Both the position numbers and the translations under genes were made by a program. Below the pieces are notes generated by a model, which saw nothing but the letters and a program-made list of their open reading frames with translations, was not told the origin of the DNA and did not search any database. Positions 32,713-39,023 of a DNA stretch of 64,000 nucleotides are shown here, one piece after another (the stretch's first letter is position 1; each line of letters starts with the position of its first letter). The DNA lies in the NCBI RefSeq assembly GCF_009720145.1, contig NZ_CP046252.1:2932001-2996000 (forward strand), given 5' to 3'. Source of the DNA: Sphingobium sp. CAP-1. GTDB lineage: Bacteria > Pseudomonadota > Alphaproteobacteria > Sphingomonadales > Sphingomonadaceae.

Positions 32713-32930
32713 TGCGCCTGCGCCCATCCGTCATCCTGTGGGCCTATCTCGCGCTCTACTGTGGCATGCTTTTCGTCGCATTCCGCATCGCGGTCCCGGC
32801 GCTCATCAACATGCAGAACGACGGGGCGCTCGTCCTCGCCGTCGCGCTGATGGCCGGCGTCGCGCTCATCCCCTTTTTAACCTGGCCCGCGATTGCGGAC
32901 CTCATTGAGGAGATTTCCGATGAAGATTAA
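32709..32930 (+). CDS. Small two-helix membrane protein
   Basis: A 73-residue product with two transmembrane segments (about 8-28 and 38-60), a short loop and an acidic tail EEISDED. It starts on ATG overlapping the previous stop and ends 11 nt past the next start. It directly precedes the SPFH-type lipoprotein remnant, so the two may have formed one membrane module. Confidence 0.55.
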   Translation: MMRLRPSVILWAYLALYCGMLFVAFRIAVPALINMQNDGALVLAVALMAGVALIPFLTWPAIADLIEEISDED

Positions 32931-33441
32931 GACCGTCATCACGGCATCGTTGCTGGTGCTTTCGCTCTCCGCTTGCACGCGCGTTGATCCCGGCCATGTC
33001 GGCGTCAAGGTCAACCGATATGGCAGCAGCGCCGGCGTAGAAGCCAAGGCGCTTGGCGTCGGCACCTATCAAACCATGTTCGGCGTCGATATCTACGAAT
33101 ATCCGATCTACACGAACAACTTCACGTGGGGCCGGACAGCCAAGGACGCCGATGGTAACGAGCTGCCCAACAATGAAATGGCCTTCCAGGACAAGAACGG
33201 CCTGATCGTCACTGGCGACGTTGCCGTTGCCTATCGCGTCGATCCGATCCGGGCGCCGATCCTGTTTCAGAAATACCGCACCGATATGGATGGCATCGTG
33301 GCCGGGCGGCGCTCTGCAAATTCTGCGCCGCGGATGGCGTGCCGCTCTATCCGCCGGATCCTTTCAACGACCTGTTCGAGCGCCTGCGCGACAACTGGCA
33401 CAAGCGCTGGTTCGAACTGGATCGCAACCCGCTGGGCTTAG
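32920..33441 (+). pseudogene. SPFH/Band-7-type phage lipoprotein, truncated with foreign C-terminus
   Basis: The frame codes for 173 residues from ATG 32920. MKIKTVITASLLVLSLSACT is a lipoprotein signal with lipobox LSAC (C19). RVDPGHVGVKVNRYGSSAGVEAKALGVGTYQTMFGVDIYEYPIYTNNFTW and NEMAFQDKNGLIVTGDVAVAYRVDPIRAPILFQKYR are the conserved N-terminal part of phage SPFH lipoproteins. After about residue 126 the sequence turns abruptly into Arg/Ser/Thr-rich junk (AGRRSANSAPRMACRSIRRI) that overlaps the next gene in another frame. Full-length relatives continue for well over 100 more residues, so a deletion near position 33300 has removed their C-terminus. Whether the fragment is still exported is unknown. 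Confidence 0.65.
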
Positions 33442-33605
33442 CCGACAATGTCGTTGACGAGGGCGTTGGCGTCCATGTCAAGGCGCGCGAGGACGGCAGC
33501 GCCGACAGCACCGTCCTGTTCAGCTTGGGTGAGCATCCAGAGCTGATCGTGGTCGCCAGCGCCATCTGCGCGGCGCACAACCTCATGATAGGGAAACCGG
33601 ACTGA
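33339..33605 (+). CDS. Unrecognised small protein, 5' end probably lost at the same junction
   Basis: From GTG 33339 the frame gives 88 residues (VPLYPPDPFNDLFERLRDNWHKRWFELDRN...GEHPELIVVASAICAAHNLMIGKPD). The same frame is open further upstream and reads ALCKFCAADG just before the GTG, a CxxC that looks like authentic protein, but no start codon is available there. The simplest reading is that the original start was removed by the deletion that also truncated the SPFH gene. It ends in a TGATG overlap with the next gene. Confidence 0.5.
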   Translation: MPLYPPDPFNDLFERLRDNWHKRWFELDRNPLGLADNVVDEGVGVHVKAREDGSADSTVLFSLGEHPELIVVASAICAAHNLMIGKPD

Positions 33606-34033
33606 TGACCGAGATTGAACAGGACGTCAGCGAAGCTATGGCCGCTGATCCCTATTACCCGCTGGGCGAAACCGACGCCATGAAGTGGGCCGTCGCCTGG
33701 CGCTTGATCCGCGACCGGAACTGCATCGATGCCAATGCGTCGCAGGCGGCTGGCGACATTGATGGCTGGATGGTCGGCTGGTTTGCCAATGCGATGGCGT
33801 CGGCTGCTCCGAAGATGGTGATGACGCGCGGGGATGAGCAGGGCGAGGAGGGCGCAGTTATCAAGGATGGCTTGATACCTGAAACCGATGGTCGCGCCGA
33901 CCGCAACGACCTCATCGCCCGCGCCCTGCGGAAATTCACCGAGGAGACGATCGCCAAGGGAGCGGACGCCTGCCGAGCATATCTGGAGCGCATCGAAGCC
34001 GAGTGCGGGGAGGGCGCCAATGTTCGCCTGTAA
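33605..34033 (+). CDS. Unrecognised early phage protein (142 residues)
   Basis: The ATG overlaps the previous stop. The sequence AMKWAVAWRLIRDRNCIDANASQAAGDIDGWMVGWFANAMASAAPK is followed by a variable linker and a helix RADRNDLIARALRKFTEETIAKGADACRAYLERIEAEC. Not recognised. A helical, slightly acidic protein like its neighbours. Confidence 0.55.
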   Translation: MTEIEQDVSEAMAADPYYPLGETDAMKWAVAWRLIRDRNCIDANASQAAGDIDGWMVGWFANAMASAAPKMVMTRGDEQGEEGAVIKDGLIPETDGRADRNDLIARALRKFTEETIAKGADACRAYLERIEAECGEGANVRL

Positions 34034-34325
34034 CTTCCCCGGCTCCCGGCCGATCGGCGCGCCGCGCGAATGGAATGCCGAACTGGACGGCGAAGTCGGC
34101 ACGATCTTCGTGATGGATATCACCGACGTCCTGTCGGGCCACAATATCATGGCTTCGTTCTACCAGCCCTCGCCCGCCGACCTCGCGGCGCTGAACGCGG
34201 GCGGCGCGATCCGGCTGGGCATCATGGGCCAGAGACACCCGGTGTTTCAGCTTGGCGTGGTGACGCCAGCGGCCTGCGCGGAGGCGCAACTGCGCCCGGC
34301 GTGGGACATGGGGGAGCCGATATGA
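34020..34325 (+). CDS. Unrecognised small protein (101 residues)
   Basis: ATG 34020 has GGGGAGGG six nt upstream and overlaps the previous gene by 14 nt. The sequence (FPGSRPIGAPREWNAELDGEVGTIFVMDITDVLSGHNIMASFYQPSPADLAALNAGGAIRLGIMGQRHPVFQLGV) has a conserved look: small cytosolic alpha/beta proteins with 'R.Ig.P..W....dg..g.i.v.D......n.m.s.w.Pt..el..l..G..i.L.i.G..HPp..l.v' are encoded near phage early operons in many proteobacterial prophages. The function is unknown to me. Confidence 0.6.
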   Translation: MFACNFPGSRPIGAPREWNAELDGEVGTIFVMDITDVLSGHNIMASFYQPSPADLAALNAGGAIRLGIMGQRHPVFQLGVVTPAACAEAQLRPAWDMGEPI

Positions 34326-34441
34326 CGGGGGGCGGCGGCCTGTTGGCTCTTGTCGGCGTTATCTGGATTGGCTGGCCCCTCTACAAGATCAGCGACCATC
34401 TGGGCGCGCTGCGCAAAATGGCGGAAAGGAACCAGCGGTGA
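34322..34441 (+). CDS. Tiny single-helix membrane protein
   Basis: A 39-residue frame from an ATGA overlap: a Gly-rich start, one hydrophobic helix LLALVGVIWIGWPLYKI and a basic tail. AAGGA lies near its end for the following start. It is supported only by packing and topology. Confidence 0.45.
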   Translation: MTGGGGLLALVGVIWIGWPLYKISDHLGALRKMAERNQR

Positions 34442-34539
34442 CCGATCGCAGCCTCCGATCATCAAAATGGGACATTCCGGCCCACGCGATTGTCCCTTGC
34501 GCCATGCCCTGGGCTGAGGGAGGGTCCAATGTCGGTTGA
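34438..34539 (+). CDS. Possible 33-residue peptide gene
   Basis: A GTG at 34438 overlaps the previous stop (GTGA) with AAGGA 9 nt upstream; the frame ends 11 nt inside the next gene. The peptide is VTDRSLRSSKWDIPAHAIVP followed by 13 residues. It fills an otherwise empty 88-nt gap, but no other evidence exists. Confidence 0.3.
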   Translation: MTDRSLRSSKWDIPAHAIVPCAMPWAEGGSNVG

Positions 34540-34873
34540 GCGCGATCGCAGCGAATCGGTGATCGACCTCGATCGCAAAATATCGCGCGCCCTCCAGTGC
34601 GGCCGAGGCATCAACCTGTCGTCGGCACAATTGGACGTCCTGGCGGACATCGGCCTGATCGGTCGCCTCGCTGAGGAGAAGGCGCGCATCCTTCAGGAGC
34701 AGGCGCAGTGGCGACAGAAAAAGGCGGGGTCTATCAGCGGGGCGAGTTCTGGCTCGACCTCGATCGCGGAGCAGGCGGAAAGCCCAACTCCAGCAGCTGG
34801 TATATCTTCTGGTATGACCCCGGAAGAGGTCGGCAAAGGCGCAAGAGCACGGGCACGGCAGACGTTCGGTTAG
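34529..34873 (+). CDS. Small protein overlapping the integrase start
   Basis: The ATG at 34529 has GGAGGG 6 nt upstream. Residues 1-60 (SVIDLDRKISRALQCGRGINLSSAQLDVLADIGLIGRLAEEKARILQEQAQWRQKK) are well-formed helices; the last ~55 residues are Ser/Gly/Ala-rich and lie out of frame over the integrase N-terminus (166 nt overlap). Small helical proteins with a DLDxKISRAL...GxxLSxxQLDxL pattern occur directly upstream of integrases in proteobacterial prophages; an excisionase-like role is possible but no HTH is clear. Confidence 0.6.
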   Translation: MSVERDRSESVIDLDRKISRALQCGRGINLSSAQLDVLADIGLIGRLAEEKARILQEQAQWRQKKAGSISGASSGSTSIAEQAESPTPAAGISSGMTPEEVGKGARARARQTFG

Positions 34874-36027
34874 CCTGTGATGCACTGGACGAGCATTACC
34901 TTGCCGCCCACCGACCGACCTCGCGTGAGCAGGATTGCTACACCGTTCCCGAAGCGATGACAGATTACTGGCTGGAGCATGGCAGCAAGCAGGCCAGCGC
35001 CGAGGCGATCAAATCCCGGCTCAAACTCTTCAACCGATTCATCGATATCGAAGCCGATGCAGGCCGCCTATCCGATCCCTTCATCCCCGACCACCTGGAC
35101 GAGCGGTTCCTTGAACGCTTTCGTCAGTGGGCGATGGCCGACCCCATTGTCACCCGTCGAAAGAATGAGAAAGGCGAATGGATCGACGGCAGTTCTCGCC
35201 CGCGAAAGGCATCGACGGTTGAGGAGAGCATTATCCAACTGAAGGCGGCCTTGGCTCATGCCTTCAACGCGCGCCGCACCCGCTATGTTCCGCCTCTCAA
35301 GCACAAGACGCGCGATCAGGTGACGCCCCAGCGGACCTATCGCCTGTCGATCGACGGGCTGGCCGAACTGCTGGATTATTCCATGACGGGCGCAGGAGCC
35401 TATGCCGGTCACGCTGATCGGCTGATTCCGCTGCGTCGCTTCCTCATCGGGGCCATCACCACCCTGGCGCGTCCAGATGCCATCCTCGACATGGGCGTGT
35501 CGCGCGAGCGTGGTCAGTGGATGCAGAACGAGCGCCGCTTCGCGCTGAACCCAGAGGGCCGTTTACAGACGAAGAAGGTCCGCCCGGTAGTGCCGGTGGT
35601 CGATCTGCTGCATTCATGGCTGACGGCGTCCGACGAGTGGCTGGTATGCGGGCAGCGACAGCGCTTTGACGAAAAGCAGCGCGTCCATCTGATCGAGCAG
35701 TATCGCGTCGCCAGCATCAAAAGCGGCTGGGGTGGCGCGCGCGAGAAGCTGGGCATCCCCGACGGCTGGGGGCCGAAGCTCCTGAGGCACAGCATGGCGA
35801 CCATTCTGGCCAACAGAAGGGTGGATTTGATCGAGCTGGAGATTGCGCTGGGGCATCGTCCGTTGGGCAAGACGTCCAGCCGTTACGCCATCTTTGATCC
35901 TGACTATCTCAGCACGATCAGGGACGGGATTGAGGATGCGGTCGCGGACCTGACGAAGAAGGTCGGCCCGGCGCTTCACCCGAAACTCACCCGAACCTAC
36001 GAAAACGTCACTGTTCTGCGAGCATAG
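34708..36027 (+). CDS. int: Tyrosine-family integrase
   Basis: A 439-residue recombinase starting at GTG with CAGGAG upstream. The N-terminal ~65 residues (GVYQRGEFWLDLDRGAGG...WYIFWYDPGRGRQRRKSTGT) look like an arm-type DNA-binding domain. The core-binding helices follow at about 75-210, and the catalytic domain has Arg in TTLARPDAILDM (near 254), KLLRHSMAT near 357 (the usual HxxR reads KxxR here), LGHR near 380 and the nucleophile Tyr in SSRYAIFDPDY near 393. It is the last prophage gene, 41 bp from the tRNA 3' end, and would catalyse integration and excision there. Confidence 0.93.
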   Translation: MATEKGGVYQRGEFWLDLDRGAGGKPNSSSWYIFWYDPGRGRQRRKSTGTADVRLACDALDEHYLAAHRPTSREQDCYTVPEAMTDYWLEHGSKQASAEAIKSRLKLFNRFIDIEADAGRLSDPFIPDHLDERFLERFRQWAMADPIVTRRKNEKGEWIDGSSRPRKASTVEESIIQLKAALAHAFNARRTRYVPPLKHKTRDQVTPQRTYRLSIDGLAELLDYSMTGAGAYAGHADRLIPLRRFLIGAITTLARPDAILDMGVSRERGQWMQNERRFALNPEGRLQTKKVRPVVPVVDLLHSWLTASDEWLVCGQRQRFDEKQRVHLIEQYRVASIKSGWGGAREKLGIPDGWGPKLLRHSMATILANRRVDLIELEIALGHRPLGKTSSRYAIFDPDYLSTIRDGIEDAVADLTKKVGPALHPKLTRTYENVTVLRA

Positions 36028-36030
36028 AAA

Positions 36031-36058
36031 AACCCGGCTAAGCTGTTGGGCTTGCCGG
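36031..36058 (-). terminator. Bidirectional-looking terminator between integrase and tRNA-Val
   Basis: Arms CCCGGC and GCCGGG enclose a 15-nt loop, flanked by A-rich sequence on one side and TTTT on the other, so a U-tract follows the hairpin on both strands. On the minus strand it ends the tRNA transcript (GCCGGGTTTTT); on the plus strand it ends the integrase message. Confidence 0.75.
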
Positions 36059-36067
36059 GCTTTTCCA

Positions 36068-36142
36068 TGGTGGGCGTGGCAAGGATTGAACTTGCGACCC
36101 CTGCGATGTCAACACAGTGCTCTACCACTGAGCTACACGCCC
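36068..36142 (-). tRNA. tRNA-Val (anticodon GAC), prophage attachment target
   Basis: Read on the minus strand the 75-nt sequence begins GGGCGTGTAGCTCAGTGG, has a 5-bp anticodon stem with loop TTGACAT (anticodon GAC, valine), a T-arm with GTTCAATCC, acceptor pairing GGGCGTG/CACGCCC, discriminator A and an encoded CCA. The 3' end faces the integrase, so integration took place in the 3' half of the gene, and the intact tRNA here was retained or restored. The T-arm plus acceptor segment (36068-36100) is the likely att core. Confidence 0.95.
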
Positions 36143-36271
36143 GCCGTGGAGGGGGCCAATAACCGGGCTATGTGAACAGCGCAAGCGGGAAATTGCATCG
36201 GGCCGATATTCTTCTGGACAGGGGAGGGGGCGCCCATATGCTGCGGTGCAAACAGGGGGACGCCAAACACC

Positions 36272-37603
36272 ATGCTGCCATCGCCATCCTCGCCGGTTCA
36301 GACCGGGCCGCGGTTGCCCTTCTATCGCCAGCTTTACGTTCAGGTGCTGGCCGCCATCGCGCTGGGCGTGCTGATTGGCCATTTCTGGCCCGACGCGGGC
36401 AAGCAGTTGAAGCCGCTGGGCGAGGCTTTCATCAAGCTGGTGAAGATGATCATCGCGCCGGTCATCTTCCTGACCATCGTCACGGGCATTGCGGGGATGA
36501 AGGAACTGGGCGCGATCGGCCGGGTGGCGGCCAAGGCGTTCGGTTATTTCCTGACATTCTCCACGCTGGCGCTGGTCGTCGGGCTGATCGTCGCCAATGT
36601 GGTGCAGCCCGGCGCGGGCCTCAATATCGATCCGGCGACGCTGGATGCCGGCAGGGTCGCCGATTACGCCCATCAGGCGCATGAGCGGACGCTGACCGGC
36701 TTCCTGATGGGGATCATCCCGTCGACCATGGTGTCGGCGGTGGCGGACGGCAATATCTTGCAAGTGCTGTTCGTGGCGATCCTGTTCGGCATCGCGCTGA
36801 CCATGGTCGGGGAAAAGGCCGATCCGCTGATGGCGGTGCTGGAATCGGCCAGCCATGCCGTGTTCCGGCTGGTCGCCCTGCTGATGAAGGCGGCGCCCTT
36901 CGGCGCGTTCGGGGCGATGGCCTTCACCATCGGTGAATATGGCGTCGGCACGCTTGCCAATCTGGCTGGGCTGGTCGCGACCTTTTATCTGACCTCGCTG
37001 TTGTTCGTGCTGGTGGTGCTGGGGACAGTGGGCTGGTTCGCGGGTTTCAACATCCTGCACCTGATCCGCTATCTGAAGGCGGAGTTGTTGCTGGTGCTGG
37101 GCACATCCTCGTCCGAAGCCGCGCTGCCCAGCCTGATCGAGAAGATGGAGCGGGCGGGATGCCGCAAGTCGGTGGTCGGGCTGGTGGTGCCGACCGGCTA
37201 CAGCTTCAACCTCGATGGCACCAACATCTATATGACGCTGGCGGCGCTGTTCATCGCGCAGGCGTGCAATGTGCATCTGAGCCTGGAGCAGCAAATCCTG
37301 CTGCTGCTGGTGGCGATGATCTCGTCCAAGGGCGCGGCGGGCGTGACCGGCGCGGGCTTCATCACGCTGGCGGCGACGCTGTCGATCGTGCCGTCGGTGC
37401 CGGTCGCGGGCATGACCCTGATCCTGGGCGTCGACCGTTTCATGAGCGAAGTGCGCGCGCTCACCAATTTCGTCGGCAATGCGGTGGCGACGATCGTGGT
37501 GTCGGCCTGGGAAAAGGGGCTGGACCGTGAGCGGTTCAACGCGGCGATGGCGGGCATCCCGCTCGATCCCACGCCCGACATGCAGGAAGTGGTGCCGGAC
37601 TGA
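36272..37603 (+). CDS. dctA: Dicarboxylate:cation symporter (DAACS family)
   Basis: A 443-residue inner-membrane transporter for C4-dicarboxylates (succinate, fumarate, malate) with Na+ or H+. Family landmarks are the N-terminal [19 protein letters not shown], the serine-rich re-entrant loop [33 protein letters not shown] in TM7 and the second loop [15 protein letters not shown]. Length is as usual. It is the first chromosomal gene beside the prophage. It stands alone, converging with cpdR with stop codons 3 nt apart, and no two-component dctBD genes are adjacent. Confidence 0.95.
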   Translation: MLPSPSSPVQTGPRLPFYRQLYVQVLAAIALGVLIGHFWPDAGKQLKPLGEAFIKLVKMIIAPVIFLTIVTGIAGMKELGAIGRVAAKAFGYFLTFSTLALVVGLIVANVVQPGAGLNIDPATLDAGRVADYAHQAHERTLTGFLMGIIPSTMVSAVADGNILQVLFVAILFGIALTMVGEKADPLMAVLESASHAVFRLVALLMKAAPFGAFGAMAFTIGEYGVGTLANLAGLVATFYLTSLLFVLVVLGTVGWFAGFNILHLIRYLKAELLLVLGTSSSEAALPSLIEKMERAGCRKSVVGLVVPTGYSFNLDGTNIYMTLAALFIAQACNVHLSLEQQILLLLVAMISSKGAAGVTGAGFITLAATLSIVPSVPVAGMTLILGVDRFMSEVRALTNFVGNAVATIVVSAWEKGLDRERFNAAMAGIPLDPTPDMQEVVPD

Positions 37604-37606
37604 GGG

Positions 37607-37981
37607 TCAGCTTAGGCCCGAAACGCTTTCGCTGCCGAACATCCGTTCGACCTCCAGCACCAGATCGCGCAAGTGGAAGGGCTTGGACAGCACCTTGGCC
37701 TGCGGCACCGCCTTGCCGGCCTTGAGCGTCACGGCGGCGAAGCCGGTGATGAACATGATCCGCGTTTCCGGCGCGACCTGCGCCGCATGTTGCGCCAGTT
37801 CGATGCCGTCCATTTCCGGCATGACGATGTCCGTCAGCAGCAGGTCGAACCGATCGCTGTTGATATATGGCAGCGCTTCGACGCCGGTGGCGACCGACAC
37901 GACCTCATATCCGGACCGTTCGAGCGCACGGGCGAGATAGACCCGCATACTCTCGTCATCTTCGGCCAATAAAATGCGAAC
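37607..37981 (-). CDS. cpdR: Single-domain response regulator CpdR
   Basis: A 124-residue stand-alone receiver domain: acidic pocket AEDDE at the start, phospho-acceptor D52 in LLLTDIVMPEMDG, the Thr in MFITGFAAVTL and the Lys in VLSKPFHLRDLVLEVERM. The sequence closely follows Caulobacter CpdR (RILLAEDDxSM, FITGFAAVxL, SKPFHLRDLV), which in its unphosphorylated form directs ClpXP to the pole to degrade CtrA-pathway substrates. I use the ATG at 37981; codons upstream of it are not similar. Confidence 0.88.
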   Translation of the reverse strand, partial: VRILLAEDDESMRVYLARALERSGYEVVSVATGVEALPYINSDRFDLLLTDIVMPEMDGIELAQHAAQVAPETRIMFITGFAAVTLKAGKAVPQAKVLSKPFHLRDLVLEVERMFGSESVSGLS

Positions 37982-38126
37982 CATTGCCCCCACACAGTCC
38001 CGTCCGGCTGCTTCGCCGGGTTTGCGCGCCGCCAACGGGGTGGCGCGAAGGCCGCTTATATGCGAAAAGGTGTAAATATTATCCCGCCGAACAAGTTTTT
38101 TTGGCGCGTCGGTGAAAGGAGCCGCA

Positions 38127-39020
38127 TTGGATCAGCCCGCGCCGCTTTCCCCGACCCTGAGCGACCCCGCCTTTGATCTGTTTGGCCCGATCACGCCCGA
38201 TGTGCCGGTGATCCTGTCGGTGCCCCATGCAGCGCGCGCTTATACCGACGATCTGCTGGCCGCCGCGCGGGTGCGGCCGCCGGTGCTGCGGCGGCTGGAG
38301 GATCGCTGGGCCGACCTGCTGGCGCATCCGCTGATCGCGCGTGGTTTTTCGGTGGTCGTCGCACGGGCGCCACGGGCGATGATCGACCTCAACCGGCATG
38401 AGCGGGAAATCGATCCCGCCATGATCGCGGATCTGCCGCGCGATGCATCCGTGCAGAGCAGCGCCAAGCTGCGTGGCGGGCTGGGCCTTTTTCCGCGTCG
38501 CCTGCCCGGCGCGCATGAATTGTGGCAGCGGCCCATGGCCTGGGCGGAGGCGCAGCGGCGTATAGAGACGCTGCACCGGCCTTATCATGCCGCGATCGCG
38601 CAACTGATGGCGGCGGCGCGGCAGGCGCATGGCCATGCGATCCTGATCGACCTGCATTCCATGCCGCCATTGCCGCCGCCTGCCGCCGGGCAGGCCGCGC
38701 CGGCGCTGGTGCTGGGCGATCGCTTCGGGCGCAGCGCATCGACCCGGCTGATGACGCTCGCCGCCGATGTCGCCGAGGGGCATGGCCTGCATGTCGCGCA
38801 AAATCATCCCTATGCTGGCGACCATATGATCGAACGGCATGGCCGGCCGGATCAGGGGATGCACGCGATCCAGATCGAGGTTGATCGCAGCCTCTATCTC
38901 GACGTTGCGCTGGAGCGGCCGGGGCCGGGGGTGGCGCGGATGCAGGCGCTGGTCCTGCATATCGCGCAGGCGCTGGCGACGGAACTGCCGCGCGCCGGCT
39001 ATGCGCTGGCCGCGGAATAA
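38127..39020 (+). CDS. N-formylglutamate amidohydrolase family protein
   Basis: A 297-residue protein of the FGase family (metal-dependent amidohydrolase): VPVILSVPHAARAYTDDLL with the metal-binding His, EDRWADLLAHPL, RAPRAMIDLNRHEREIDPAM, LHRPYHAAIAQLMA, and HAILIDLHSMPPLPPP with D and H ligands, then HPYAGDHMIERHGRP and IQIEVDRSLYLD. The TTG at 38127 is favoured over the in-frame GTG at 38112 because AAAGGAG precedes it by 5 nt. Family members release formate from N-formylglutamate in histidine use; no hut genes are near, so the substrate is uncertain. Divergent from cpdR. Confidence 0.85.
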   Translation: MDQPAPLSPTLSDPAFDLFGPITPDVPVILSVPHAARAYTDDLLAAARVRPPVLRRLEDRWADLLAHPLIARGFSVVVARAPRAMIDLNRHEREIDPAMIADLPRDASVQSSAKLRGGLGLFPRRLPGAHELWQRPMAWAEAQRRIETLHRPYHAAIAQLMAAARQAHGHAILIDLHSMPPLPPPAAGQAAPALVLGDRFGRSASTRLMTLAADVAEGHGLHVAQNHPYAGDHMIERHGRPDQGMHAIQIEVDRSLYLDVALERPGPGVARMQALVLHIAQALATELPRAGYALAAE

Positions 39021-39023
39021 GGG

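Larger units (their letters stand above)
1..36110. mobile_element. Prophage, right-hand part (podovirus-like), truncated by the left window edge
   Basis: A complete set of head, packaging, replication, immunity, tail-core and integration genes is present, ending in a tyrosine integrase beside a tRNA-Val gene. Structural and replication genes all run leftward from an immunity region near 29 kb; a rightward operon of small genes leads to the integrase. The right boundary is placed in the 3' half of the tRNA as is usual for tRNA-targeting integrases, but the exact attachment core cannot be fixed because the left junction is outside the window. No endolysin or holin is identifiable here. Intactness cannot be judged, although no structural gene looks broken. 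Confidence 0.93.

Noticed and set aside
36122..37294. Minus-strand open frame of 390 codons opposite dctA
   Set aside because: His/Arg/Gln-rich antisense shadow of a clearly recognised transporter and overlapping the tRNA.
38112..38126. GTG at 38112 as start of the amidohydrolase-family gene
   Set aside because: The AAAGGAG ribosome site lies downstream of this GTG and fits the TTG at 38127.
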